This document shows positions 10,305 through 19,544 of a stretch of 25,440 nucleotides of DNA, one piece after another (positions within the stretch are counted from its first letter, which is position 1; each line of letters opens with the position of its first letter). Made by a program: the position numbers and the translations under genes. Source of the DNA: Mikrocytos mackini (taxonomy: Eukaryota > Endomyxa > Ascetosporea > Mikrocytida > Mikrocytiidae); assembly GCA_030180075.1 (NCBI GenBank), contig JASNJN010000511.1, positions 1-25,440 on the forward strand, read 5' to 3'. The notes under the pieces are model-generated. The model was not told the origin of the DNA and did no database searches. It was given only the letters and a program-made list of their open reading frames with translations.

Positions 10305-10985
10305 TCCGCAATTCACAACCACTCGCAACCATTTACAATCACTCACAACCATTTTCAAATACTCACAACTACTTATACTCACACAACGCCATTTAAAGCC
10401 ACTTATAACCACTTACAACCATTTAGAACCACATAAGCATCTTAAAGCCATTTACAATCACTTAAAGCAACTTGCAATCACCGACCGTTATTTAAATCCA
10501 CTTACAACCATTAAAACCACATAATGCCATTTACAGCCATTTAAAGCTACTTACAACCATTTAAAACTACTTAACGCCATTTACAATAATTAAAACACAC
10601 TTATAACACCCACAACTACTTCCAACTACCTAAAGCCTTTTACATTCACCGACAGCCATTTAAAGCTACTTACAACCACCCACAACCATTTAAAAACATA
10701 AAAGCCACTTAAAGCCATTTATAATCACTTAAAGCCGCTTATAATCACTTACAACTTCCTCCAACTACTAAAAGCCCCTTGTAATCATTGAACGCCATTT
10801 AAACCCATTTACAACCATTTAAAGCCTCTTACAATAATTTAAAACCACTTATAGCCACTTAAAGTCATTTACAATCACTTGAAACCTCTAACACTCGCCT
10901 ATCGCTAATTAAAGCCACTTTTAACCAATTAAAGCCATTTAATAATGTTCAAAGCCATTATAGTTGCTCACAACAATTTGCACCC
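10305..10985 (+). repeat. Degenerate 10-bp repeat field (CCATTTACAA / CCACTTAAAG)
   Basis: About 680 bp built from variants of a ten-base unit such as CCATTTACAA, CCACTTACAA, CCATTTAAAG and CCACTTAAAG, with more than fifty recognisable units and mostly 10-bp phase. It lies just inside the left TIR of the MULE, at the 3' side of the transposase gene. The unit shares TTTACA with the TIR sequence AATTTACAGG. A frame crossing it yields a repetitive peptide and is not a gene. It could be an array of transposase-binding sites on one helical face or simple slippage DNA. Confidence 0.8.
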
Positions 10986-10999
10986 ATTGAATAGAATTC

Positions 11000-12547
11000 T
11001 ATTGTATCCTAATGTTTATTATAACAGAATTTTCCAAAGCAAGATTAAAGGAATTTCTGGATATTAAAAATATCAACAAGAACACATATTGATCTTATTC
11101 ATATTATACAAGATAAATTGTGAGTAGGTCTTTATACGACATTTGACAAACTACATTTCCAACAGTTCATTAAATTAAGAGTTAGTAATATGATTTATTA
11201 TTAACAAAGTACAGCCACATCTTACAAAGCACCATATCAATAGATCAATTACAAAAATAAAGACCACAAGTACATATACAACTGCACTCGAATTTGAATA
11301 AGATTGATATTTCTGTAATATTGGTTAATCGATTTACATATCAGATATATAATTCTTGAAAACTTCACCAGTATAGAGTTACATAATTCAGAAACGAAGT
11401 TATTCTTATATAGGTCAAGTTGTTGAATATGACTAAATTTTGACAAAGTTGAATACTATGCTATCTTATTTTAATTTAAAGACAATAAGTAGAATACATT
11501 GGTAATCCATATAAAGATGATGCAGTTTTAGAGAAGAGATTAGAGAAATAATAAGAAATTTATCCGTTAGTTCGGAATATATTTAAAATGGAAATAAATA
11601 TAAACAAGAATTTAAAAACAAAATGAATTAAAATGGTGTTTTTTAAGAAATTTCATTCTTACTAATCAATAAAAAGCAAAACATTGGAAATGCAAAGAGG
11701 ATTCAAAATACCACCCTACATTTTGGATATCAAAAGTTTAAAATTAAACAAAATTATACAATGATTTGTTAGAAGATAAATTGACATGGTAATAATGTAG
11801 TGTCAATAGAGCCCAATTTAACCATTCCCTATTAATACGGACACACATATTCGAGGTATGGTCTTGCTTTTGGTACACTTAAGTAAGACATTTCAAATCT
11901 TCAACTTCTTGATAGATTAGGACACATAATTGATAGGAAATTTAGCTTCTATGGTTTATTACTTGTTAATAAACATATATCAAACAAAAGAAAAAATTAA
12001 CCTTTCCAATCAAGTGAATATAAGATAAATTGAAAAGGTTTACGATTTTAAAGGAGTATCGATACAAATATGTTGTCTATTTAAAGCTTATCTATAAAGG
12101 AACAGTTACTTCAAAAGAATTAGATAGTACATTATAACTTTTCGAAAGAAGAAATAGAGTTATTAATCACAATAAAGATACAAAGTTGCGCAAGAACAAA
12201 TATAGGATCAATACTAATTTTTATTAGAGAATGATAAAAATTAGAACAGAATGAATATTTGTTTGTATAACGGAGTTTTTGACAAAAGAAACCGGACGCG
12301 TTTTATTATTGGAAGAACAACTTAATGTACGAATAAGAATTGATAAATAATACGAAAATATATATACATATTGGAAAATTTTCAAACTTTATTATTTAAA
12401 TTTTAAAAGCAAATATTGTATAATCAGAAATACTTACCAAGTTAATATTACAATTTTTAATAAATAAACTATAACTTATCATAAAAGCTCGAGATTTCAT
12501 AATAGAAAGCTTAGGTATAATAAAATTAATCTATATACTTACATGGA
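11000..12547. other. Non-coding interior of the MULE
   Basis: Very AT-rich, without useful frames on either strand. It would include the 3' untranslated part of the transposase gene. No second MULE gene is visible. Confidence 0.6.
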
Positions 12548-14788
12548 TTATTTCGACTTTCTTTTGACCACTTCTTTTTTGTAAGTTCGTTTGCGTTGAG
12601 TGTTGGGTTTAGATAACATTTCCCTATCGATACTTGGAAGAATTATATTTAAGTCCAATTTTGAATTATTAATTGAATTCGTAAATATAACTTGTTGTAA
12701 AATTTTGTTTACTGTCAGTATCGAGTTTGTATTTCTAACTGTATCTTTTATAACTTTTAACTTATCATAAATTAAACGTTTTTTACTCTCTATATCTTCT
12801 ATATAGCTCTGTATTTCATTTTGATCATATGAATCTTTAGAAACACTTGAAAGATTACGACGAGTCACAACGTTTAACATTGATAGATCGTATTTGGTGT
12901 CACAACTATCCTGTGTGTCACTTGGATTCTTGTAATTAACTTCTTTGGATGGTTGAATGTTTGTTTGGTTTGTTTCAATGGCATCTTGATTATCTATGGT
13001 ATTTTGAGTAATATATGTTCCGTCTTCTATTGTATAACCGGATTCGTTAGTATTTGCAACATTTGATCGATTGTCCAGCTCTGTGCATTTCTTCTCTACA
13101 ATGTGTTGTATATTTAAGTTTTCTTTTGGTTGGGGATAATTTAATTTTTTACTTTCTAAGCTTCTTTGTATGTGTAAGGAATGAGCCCTATGCAAGTGTT
13201 TACACATTTCATTTTTGATTACATAAGAAGGGCATGAACATGTGTAGCGATCTTTACATATCTTACAGCTCCTACAAAGGTATTCGCAATTGGTGCAATC
13301 AGAACATTTTCCGGGTGAAATAGAATACTTTTTATAATAGAACGTTCCCCTTATGTACTTAAACAGTGAGTTGTTCAACTTTTTAGAAGCTTTATGCTTT
13401 TTTAAAGCAGTGAGTTCTCTATATCCAAGATACTCAAGATTATTGGAATAACCACATAGCACAAAATGAGAACGTCTCTTACTATCATACTCCATTAGCG
13501 CATTCAACAAAGTATCAAGACGATTGTCAGATCTGTTAGACAGAAATTCGTACTTAAGAACTCTATGGAAACTTTCCAAGAAAGTGTTGACATTTAATTC
13601 GTAATTTGTCCTGTAGCATGTAGCCCATCTTTCTTCATAACTTCTGTAAGTAGAATTAAAGTAATTAAAGAAAGAATTGCAGTTCTGTCTAATGTAATTC
13701 AAGAAAATTAGGTATTTTCGTTTAAATACAGATATTTGTGTTATTCTGTTTAGGGTTTTAAAAAACTTCAATACTTTTTCTTTAAATTCTTCATTTTTTA
13801 TGCGAGTTACTATATTATGTTTGACGGCTTTTTTGAAATGCCAATTGCAATAGAGCCATTTTATTTCTTTATTCATGGCATTGCTCCAGCAATTATAATA
13901 TGTTTGAGCCATATCGCTCATTATGACTACTGGAGTTTTCGGAAGTAGACTACTTTGTTTGAATACATCTATGACATAGGAGATTGTCCTCTCCGAGTCA
14001 CTATCGGATATTATTGTAAGAAATGGCAGAAATCGCTGCTTACGCGTTAGTATTGAAAAAGTTATCAATTTATAGCCATACAAATTGGTCGAATGAGTGC
14101 TATCGACCATTATATAACTTGAGCATTCTTTTAGGTATGTTTCTAGCTGTGATGTTGTTTGGTACGCAAGTATAAAGTTGTCTTTTATATCTGGGTAGTC
14201 TATAATGTTGGTGCCTTTGTTCTTAAAAATAAATTTTGAAATGTGCGAACTGTCTTTTAAATGTCGTAGTAGTAATTCTGTGCTCTTTACATCATCTTCT
14301 GAATGTCTTTTCTTTCGTTTACACTGGGACCTTATAGAACGAAGGTAGTTTTTAGAAATACAGTTAATTTTATTTATGTTTTTAAAATCTTTAATAATAC
14401 TATTGGTTTTGTATATTTCATTAATTTCAACACCATTCGCCAGTAAATTCATTATTTGTCTTTTGCATTTCCTAGGAATTCTTATATCACCTAGATTAAT
14501 CTTATGTTTATGGTCTGTAAATATCACTATTTTTATTTTTTTGCTTTTTGTTGAATTTTGAACTAAAACAAACGATAAACAGGTTTGTTTTTTAGAAGGA
14601 TTATTATAGTTACACTGATAATAATCTACAAGGCAATGCTTATTCTGTTTTGTACCTGTGTTTTTGACAAAGTTATATTTTCCATCGTTTATTATAGTGT
14701 CGAGATAGGATGATGCATTTTCCAAGTCTTTGAAGGTTTTAATATTGTACTTGTGTAATTTTTTGTGTTTCTTTATTTCATGGTTCAC
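12548..14788 (-). CDS. MULE transposase (DDE catalytic domain plus SWIM finger)
   Basis: The main frame has 746 codons and is open up to a TAG at 14822-14824. A Mutator transposase cuts the element at its TIRs and joins it to new sites, leaving 9-bp duplications. Numbering from the GTG codon at 14788, the catalytic triad is probably D229 (IMVDSTHSTN), D292 (VIMSDMAQTYY) and E405 (NTFLESFHRVLKYEF). The MULE CxxH motif lies between (C314-NW-H317). A Cys-rich stretch (495-511) leads into a SWIM finger, C517-x-C519...C529-x-H531, the usual MULE C-terminal zinc module. The tail (about 535-746) is Asn/Ser/Lys-rich and ends in a basic patch like a nuclear localisation signal. No ATG is used at 14788; the natural start is probably the ATG at 14962, upstream of the TAG. 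Family call is firm. Confidence 0.9.
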   Translation of the reverse strand: MNHEIKKHKKLHKYNIKTFKDLENASSYLDTIINDGKYNFVKNTGTKQNKHCLVDYYQCNYNNPSKKQTCLSFVLVQNSTKSKKIKIVIFTDHKHKINLGDIRIPRKCKRQIMNLLANGVEINEIYKTNSIIKDFKNINKINCISKNYLRSIRSQCKRKKRHSEDDVKSTELLLRHLKDSSHISKFIFKNKGTNIIDYPDIKDNFILAYQTTSQLETYLKECSSYIMVDSTHSTNLYGYKLITFSILTRKQRFLPFLTIISDSDSERTISYVIDVFKQSSLLPKTPVVIMSDMAQTYYNCWSNAMNKEIKWLYCNWHFKKAVKHNIVTRIKNEEFKEKVLKFFKTLNRITQISVFKRKYLIFLNYIRQNCNSFFNYFNSTYRSYEERWATCYRTNYELNVNTFLESFHRVLKYEFLSNRSDNRLDTLLNALMEYDSKRRSHFVLCGYSNNLEYLGYRELTALKKHKASKKLNNSLFKYIRGTFYYKKYSISPGKCSDCTNCEYLCRSCKICKDRYTCSCPSYVIKNEMCKHLHRAHSLHIQRSLESKKLNYPQPKENLNIQHIVEKKCTELDNRSNVANTNESGYTIEDGTYITQNTIDNQDAIETNQTNIQPSKEVNYKNPSDTQDSCDTKYDLSMLNVVTRRNLSSVSKDSYDQNEIQSYIEDIESKKRLIYDKLKVIKDTVRNTNSILTVNKILQQVIFTNSINNSKLDLNIILPSIDREMLSKPNTQRKRTYKKEVVKRKSK

Positions 14789-14821
14789 TATTGATATGAA
14801 GTTTTTAGTCTTATGAGGACA

Positions 14822-14962
14822 CTATGAACAGTAGAAATGGACCTTATTGTTATGAATTTTCGACTTATGATTTCGCAAGGCTTGTAGTGACTTGTAAACC
14901 TTAGTGCATAGTGGGCATGGGAATGTTGATCTTTGTATAACGTTTCGAATGATATTGTTCAT
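14822..14962 (-). CDS. N-terminal C2H2 finger part of the MULE transposase
   Basis: A 46-codon frame starts at ATG 14962 and ends at TAG 14822-14824, in the same frame as the transposase. It holds one complete C2H2 finger: C16-x2-C19-x12-H32-x4-H37. A second finger of identical spacing (C-x2-C-x12-H-x4-H) begins at C45 of this piece and ends in the transposase frame, with the TAG as one of the two residues between its cysteines. The two fingers therefore belong to one protein; the TAG is a recent nonsense change, a read-through codon or a base-call error. The fingers probably help bind TIR or subterminal DNA. Confidence 0.75.
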   Translation of the reverse strand: MNNIIRNVIQRSTFPCPLCTKVYKSLQALRNHKSKIHNNKVHFYCS

Positions 14963-14997
14963 TGTAGCTTGGGTAAGTAGTTGTATGTGCCAACGGA

Positions 14998-15178
14998 ATG
15001 TACTTTGAAAATTTAAAATTTTTAAATAATAATGAAACCTAAAAATAATGGATATTAATTTATATGCTATCTATAGAAAATATATATTCTTTAACTAGAA
15101 AATAAGAATATTATAATTTAAAATTTTAAATATGGTGGCATATTTTAAAAAGGTTATTTCCTGTAAATTACGAAATGT
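14998..15178 (-). repeat. Right terminal inverted repeat of the MULE
   Basis: 181 bp, complementary to 10089-10269 with about seven mismatches. It ends immediately before the 9-bp duplication at 15179. The transposase start (ATG 14962) lies only 35 bp inside it, so this TIR probably also carries the transposase promoter. Confidence 0.92.
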
Positions 15179-15189
15179 GTTTGACTGTA

Positions 15190-16522
15190 TGCTAAAAATG
15201 ACGTTGTTAAACAGTTTGATGACCTGTCGGTTAAACCAAAGGTCAAAAAATATAATGACAGACAAGCTAAAAAAGTTAGCAAATTTGTACCTTTGCGCAA
15301 ACAGCGCAACAAATTTGGTAGATGGTGCGGTATGTCTGAAGACATGTGCAAACTGTACAACTTCTTCAGACAGAACCCGGACAAGTTTGAACTATTGACC
15401 AAACTCAAATTGAGTGAAGCAATTGCGAGAACTGCCGAGCATGCAATCGAATTCACCGACGGTGTTAGCTCATGTGAAGCCAGTACGGTGCTATTCAGAT
15501 TGGAATGGCCCGTCTCACAGGTATCGAGACCCGATTGGGTTGAGGAATTAATAACCGATGGGTTTCCTTCCCTCTTCGTGGCGATAGTCTATTCATGCCT
15601 AGTTAAAAAACTAGACTTTATAGATGTTATCAGCCGTTGGTTTGACTGCTTTATGCATGAAAAATCGTCATGTCTTAGAGCAGGGAACTACAAAATGCAC
15701 AAGCATTGGTGGTTCAACCTCGCTAGTGACCTCAAAGAACAGATTGTCTTGAGGAAGGCGATGATAGACCCAACATCTCGATACAACTTCATGCAAAAGG
15801 CATGGGTACCGGTTGGTCAAAATGGAATACCTCTGAATGAAATCATTTCAGAGGAAAAGCCAAAAACCAACAAAAAACCTCAAAACATTCGTCAAAAACC
15901 CAAGAAGGTGAACCAACCGAGCCCCGCGAAACCCAAGATAGGTGGTGTGAAGAAGCAAAAGGTATTCAGGAATGATTCTGTACTCTTCAAAAAGAAGGGC
16001 AGGGAGATAAACTCCAAAGCCCAGCCTGAGTCGAAGAAAAAGTCTGCTACCGGGGGAAACCCTGGCATAGCAGCAGGTATTGCACAAGCTGTGCAACTAC
16101 TTAATAGTCTTGGGAAAGACAACCCGGTTGAGCAAGTACGCGATAAAAAGCGGAAGCGTTCCCGAAGAAAGAGGCCGGCCCAATCTGGAGAGACCGGGGC
16201 CGATGGAAGTCGAAAGGGCGATCGACAGTCCGATGACGTAAATAAATATGATAATAATAGATCGAACAATTATTTAGGTATNNTTGACAAGTGTCTTGAT
16301 TTATTTTCGTTTTTTNAGTCCATGTTTATGGCACAAGTCCCAGCTAATGGTGTTGTCCCCAACACCAAAAGTGAGATGATTCCCGTTTACGAACAACACC
16401 CCACCCGCCCCTCGCGGGGCGGGCCGAGAGCGGCGACGCGTCATGCAAAGCCCTCTGCGAGTGGTTTACGGAGAAAGGACGTATATCCTAGTACCCGGCG
16501 AGCGCGGAGCGAAAGTGAATAA
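15190..16522 (+). pseudogene. Lysine-rich ORF family, 3' piece (locus A)
   Basis: Coding signal resumes right after the TA at 15188-15189. It gives a compact, aromatic- and Cys-containing region (about 15300-15830) and then a very basic Lys/Arg/Pro-rich tail (15850-16250) suited to nucleic-acid binding or nuclear import. The block around 15519-15630 (pattern R-x3-[DE][DE]-L-I-x2-G-x-P-x-L-x3-IV) is clearly similar to the block at 19318-19430 in locus B. No zinc knuckle, reverse transcriptase or other known domain is recognised. The frame passes ambiguous bases at 16282-16316 and becomes GC-rich and probably non-coding near its end. An ORF1/Gag-like protein or a host family are both possible. 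Confidence 0.45.
16370..16520. other. GC-rich islet with a strong hairpin
   Basis: This is the most GC-rich stretch of the window. It holds a perfect hairpin CCCGCCCC-TCGC-GGGGCGGG at 16404-16423 and further CG-rich motifs (GGCGAGCGCGGAGCG near 16496). It lies at the 3' end of the lysine-rich ORF and may be the structured 3' end of that element, or foreign DNA. It is followed at once by ordinary AT-rich sequence. Confidence 0.45.
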
Positions 16523-17248
16523 TTACTCCATCGCTTCCTAATTTATCAGAAAATAGTTCACGGAACTCACCTATAATAGGTCTGAACAATGCATACAAGT
16601 CACAAATACTTTGCCTGTTAATGTCNAGAGTTTCANAGTATCTACGACTGTCCGACGATAACTAAAGTTATAAATAACCATTGGCACTTTGTTTAAAGAA
16701 ATCTTTGCGTAACTGAAGATCGTGTTTTGGAATAGTAGAGTCTTTGTTCGATTCCACTGAAAATGGGCCTTTGTTCTTATGAAAGTACACGTTTGTGTAT
16801 GTCGTGCCGCTATCAAAACATGTGATATATGAGCGAAAGAAGACNGTTGCTTGGAGATAGACGATTGTCTCTCTTGTCTCTTTGTTTAAAAGGAATTCGA
16901 ATTGGTAGTGAGTATATTGCGGCGAATTTAGTATTATCCATCTTGTTTCTTGTTTTTTATCTCATCGCGCTAAAATCTGAACTATTCATTTTAAAAAATA
17001 TTTTTCAAAATTTACAATAGTTTTCTTGTTACTTATATATCTTTCTTTTAAACAGATATAAAATATAATTAATTAAATTTATCCTGTTTCCTCGTCTCTC
17101 CTACCCGCTTTATCGGGTTCAATTGTCGTCTTGTCACTACACCGTAACCACTCGTAGATGTTCAGTGACCCTTTGAGTCCTACCACCTGTATTTTACTGA
17201 GGTATATATAGATATATTATATTTAAAATCACATATTTACAATATATA
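16523..17248. other. Ill-defined segment with ambiguous bases and weak coding traces
   Basis: The minus strand of about 16531-16822 gives two short peptide-like stretches in different frames, suggesting an old, broken coding relic of unknown family. Ambiguous bases lie at 16626, 16636 and 16845. From 16817 to 17210 the sequence is pyrimidine-rich on the plus strand with a TTTAAAAGG box. It could be a lone long terminal repeat or other element end, but no duplicate copy is present to define it. Confidence 0.3.
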
Positions 17249-17586
17249 CAGTCAACCCTCGATAAAATTTACAAATTTTCAAGATTTACAAAAAACACCC
17301 ATTTTCGACGATTTTTCAAAAATTATGTTTTGGGAAATGACTCAATAATCACCAAATTGTGTACAAATTATGTGAACTCGACCCCAATAAATAATAATTA
17401 AGTGCCAAGATAACATAGAGATCTATTTATCAAAATTTGAAAATATATTTTTTAATAATATTTACACTCGGATAAAATTTATTTTATCAAAAATATTCCA
17501 ACGAAATATCTTGATTCAATATTCCAGGTATAATATGACTTTGAATAAAAGTGTTATCACCAAGATTAGGAGGTTCAAACCTCATG
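17249..17586. mobile_element. pogo/Tigger-type MITE, diverged partial copy
   Basis: Starts CAGTCAACCCTCGATAAAA after TA (17247-17248) and aligns with the complement of the right half of the MITE at 9492-10088 over about 330 bp, including AAAAAACACC, the GACTCAATAATCACC box and TTCCAGGTATAATATG. Similarity fades just before the hAT MITE at 17595 and is not picked up convincingly after it, so the far end is lost. Confidence 0.7.
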
Positions 17587-17594
17587 GTTTAAAC

Positions 17595-17909
17595 CAGACA
17601 TGAGAATTTTGGGCGGGTTCGGGTAGAAAATACAAATTTTTTGGTAGTAATTTATCATGAATTTCAAAAATTCTGTTTAAATTTACCTCAAAATATGGGT
17701 GGATGTTCGAAATTTCTTAGATCTAAGGCCCCAAATACTCCATTGAGAATCCTTCACACGTCTGCTTAATTACTGGAACATATATCTCAAGTTTATATTA
17801 TTTTATTTTCATTATTTTTATGTTTCACGATTTGTTGAGAATTTTTAGCGATTTTGGATTCATCTTCCGCCCGAACCTGACCCAATCGGGTCGGTTATTC
17901 TCATGTCTG
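17595..17909. mobile_element. hAT-type MITE family X, copy 1 (315 bp)
   Basis: Terminal inverted repeats CAGACATGAGAAT at both ends and a perfect 8-bp target duplication GTTTAAAC (17587-17594 and 17910-17917). A CAG...CTG terminus with an 8-bp duplication is the hAT hallmark. Subterminal GC-rich CGGGTTCGGG and CCGACCCG motifs resemble the repeated binding sites hAT transposases use. No coding capacity. It landed in or at the edge of the diverged pogo-type MITE. Confidence 0.9.
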
Positions 17910-17917
17910 GTTTAAAC

Positions 17918-18137
17918 CGAGTTTGGACGCAAAAGATGTCTTAAACCATTATTTGGTAAGATTTGGGGGTTTGAAATTAAAACGTGAAATGACCTTTTTC
18001 AAAATCGCCATCAAATGATCATAAATTTTTACTAAAAGCTTAATTTTTTGTTTCTAGAAATATAATAAACTCAATAATTTGTATATTACATTCCTAATAA
18101 ATTAAACATCTATCATAAATTTACAATATATGGTAAC
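17918..18137. other. AT-rich leader before locus B
   Basis: No gene. Likely the 5' flank of the ORF starting at 18138; no promoter motif can be defended. Confidence 0.4.
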
Positions 18138-18863
18138 ATGAAAAAAATGTTAAATTTTTTAAAAAATATTTGGCATGCAGAAAGTGGCAGTGCAGACAGC
18201 TCAAACACACAGAGTAACTGTGAAACACCGCGAATTGAGTCTGAAAAAGACAATAACCAGGACTTCTTTGAAGTCCATGGGTCCTCATGGGTGAACTCAG
18301 TCATTGACCAGCGCCCAGAGGGTACACCCGATCGGAACGCGGGAAGCACTACAAACGTGGAGGGAAATATTTCTCATAGCACACGCGTGTTCGGAATTAG
18401 ATCTACAGTTCACCGGGACCAAGATAAAAGTAAAAGTGAAAACAGTGAATTAAGGAAACGAATCGAGGGAGAGAAACAGGCAGCGGCTAGCAAGCCTAAG
18501 ACAAAGAATGGAGAGGAAACCCCACAGAAACAGGTGAGGCCCAAAAAAGTAGCAGGAAATAGGGCTCAATTAAAAATTACAAGCTGGATAAGGAAAGGAT
18601 CAAGACAAGAACAAGTGGAGGATTCCAAAACGTCCCAAGACCCCGAAGGACCCGACGGAACCCCCACGGACTTACCTGAGAGAAACAAGGAATGTTCCTC
18701 AGAATCTCAAAATTTAAAAAATAAACTTTTGAAAAAATGCCTAGGAAAAAAACAACGACTACAAAAAAGAAAACTGCTACCGGAAAGCCGAAGAAGGCTA
18801 CAAGCAGACCAGAGGAAGAGAAAATGCCCTCAGAAGAAGAAAAAAAGGACAGGGAAAAAGTGA
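18138..18863 (+). pseudogene. Lysine-rich ORF family, first frame (locus B)
   Basis: A 241-codon frame from an ATG in AT-rich context encodes a polar, low-complexity, Ser/Glu/Lys-rich product; the extreme C-terminus is almost purely Lys/Arg. It overlaps the next frame by about 127 nt. Composition and position match the charged N-terminal part of locus A. The overlap may mean that the two frames come from one original gene, or that the strongly basic C-terminus is a shadow of the second frame. Confidence 0.45.
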
Positions 18864-19433
18864 GTGAACAAACAGCAACCAAGATAGAGGTTGAGAATAA
18901 AGGGACAGTGGGTTTAGGAATTGAAGAAGTCAGTGTCGGCAACCAAGGAGTTGCAAGTACTGAGCAAAAGAAAGACAGCGAAAAAGCTGCAGACATTGAA
19001 GTCTGCACAACCGCCAAGGAAGGAGAAAAGCCCATCACAACAGAAAAGAAAGAAGCACTTGGCGAAACGGCCACCGAACTGAAACAGAGACTAAACGAAA
19101 ACAACATCATAGGAGCAAGAAGCGCGGAAAGAGCAGTCCGCAAGTTCCTATGTGAGTGCAAAGAAGTCTGGTTCAAGGCCTACACCTTGAGGAGAACAGC
19201 TGCAGCAAAGTTTATACAGGCTCAAATGCTGACAGGCGCCCCTGATCCAGTCCCCAGTATCTCCACCGTTGACAGAACATTGGAAAACTTAGAATTCAAG
19301 AAGGTTAAATTCCCATTTGGAAGACACGAAGTCCTAGATGACCTACTCATAGAAGGAGTCCCGCCTCTACTTATCCGAATTGTTGGTGCATTTTTGCCGA
19401 TCGAAGGCATGAGGTACAACGAAGACATAAAAG
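18737..19433 (+). pseudogene. Lysine-rich ORF family, conserved block (locus B)
   Basis: The frame begins with a Lys/Thr-rich basic stretch, then a Glu/Lys/Thr-rich low-complexity region (to about codon 115), then a compact domain (about codons 116-232). The domain contains a block (19318-19430) similar to locus A: R, two acidic residues, L-I, G-x-P-x-L and then IV at matching spacing. The coding part stops at 19433, where a copy of hAT MITE family X begins; the apparent frame beyond is element sequence. No known domain is recognised. Codon use is less AT-biased than the flanks, as for locus A. Confidence 0.5.
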
Positions 19434-19479
19434 CAGACATGAGCGTACCCGACCCGATCGGGTCGGGTTCGGGCGGAAG
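19434..19479. mobile_element. hAT-type MITE family X, copy 3 (end fragment)
   Basis: CAGACATGAG at 19434 is followed by CCGACCCGATCGGGTCGGG and GTTCGGGCGGAAG, matching the complement of the right end of copy 1. After about 46 bp it meets ambiguous bases at 19480-19483. CATAAAAG (19426-19433) would be the 8-bp duplication, but the partner end is missing. Confidence 0.75.
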
Positions 19480-19483
19480 NANN

Positions 19484-19544
19484 TCACAAAAATCGCCAAA
19501 AACACGTCAAAAACAGGAACTGAGACATAACCGAGTGAGCACTG
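19484..19544. mobile_element. Tc1/mariner-type element, isolated end
   Basis: About 61 bp match the complement of the left end of the element at 518 (TGTTTTTGGCGATTT, GACGTG and CACTCGGTTATG boxes). It ends ...GAGCACTG at 19544, followed by TA at 19545-19546. No other end is found nearby. Ambiguous bases directly before it suggest that the rest was lost at an assembly join. Confidence 0.75.

Larger units (their letters stand above)
10089..15178 (-). mobile_element. Near-complete Mutator-like element (MULE), 5.1 kb
   Basis: This element has 181-bp terminal inverted repeats, a 9-bp target duplication and its own transposase on the minus strand. Internal order from the right: TIR, two C2H2 fingers, DDE/SWIM transposase, about 1.5 kb of AT-rich non-coding DNA, a roughly 700-bp field of 10-bp repeats, TIR. 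The TIRs differ at only about seven positions by eye, pointing to a fairly recent insertion. It looks whole except for one in-frame TAG in the transposase N-terminus. It lies in a pogo-type MITE that itself interrupts an ORF. Confidence 0.9.
10080..15187. repeat. 9-bp target duplication GTTTGACTG flanking the MULE
   Basis: GTTTGACTG occurs exactly at 10080-10088 and 15179-15187, abutting the two ends of the MULE. Nine base pairs is the usual Mutator-superfamily duplication. The duplicated bases are the terminal 9 nt of the pogo-type MITE, so the order of insertion is fixed: MITE first, MULE second. Confidence 0.9.

Noticed and set aside
10276-10524. 82-codon open frame
   Set aside because: It is a translation of the 10-bp repeat field (repetitive His-Leu/Tyr-Asn peptides), not a gene.
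10305-10985. Regular repeats that might suggest a CRISPR array
   Set aside because: Units are only about 10 bp, degenerate and without unique spacers, and they lie inside a eukaryotic DNA transposon.
17095-17180. tRNA-like T-arm GGTTCAAT next to a small hairpin
   Set aside because: No acceptor stem, D-arm or anticodon arm can be paired around it.
16817-17210. Possible lone LTR (TTTAAAAGG box, pyrimidine-rich)
   Set aside because: No second copy, no target duplication and no clear TG...CA limits, so it is mentioned only as a possibility.
17235-18131. 13-bp direct repeat ATTTACAATATAT at 17235-17247 and 18119-18131, as if flanking an insertion
   Set aside because: The word is pure low-complexity AT-rich sequence, no element ends coincide with both copies, and the left copy overlaps the TA target of the pogo-type MITE.
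18577-19176. 199-codon minus-strand frame
   Set aside because: Same reason: Ser/Phe/Leu-rich shadow of the locus B coding strand.
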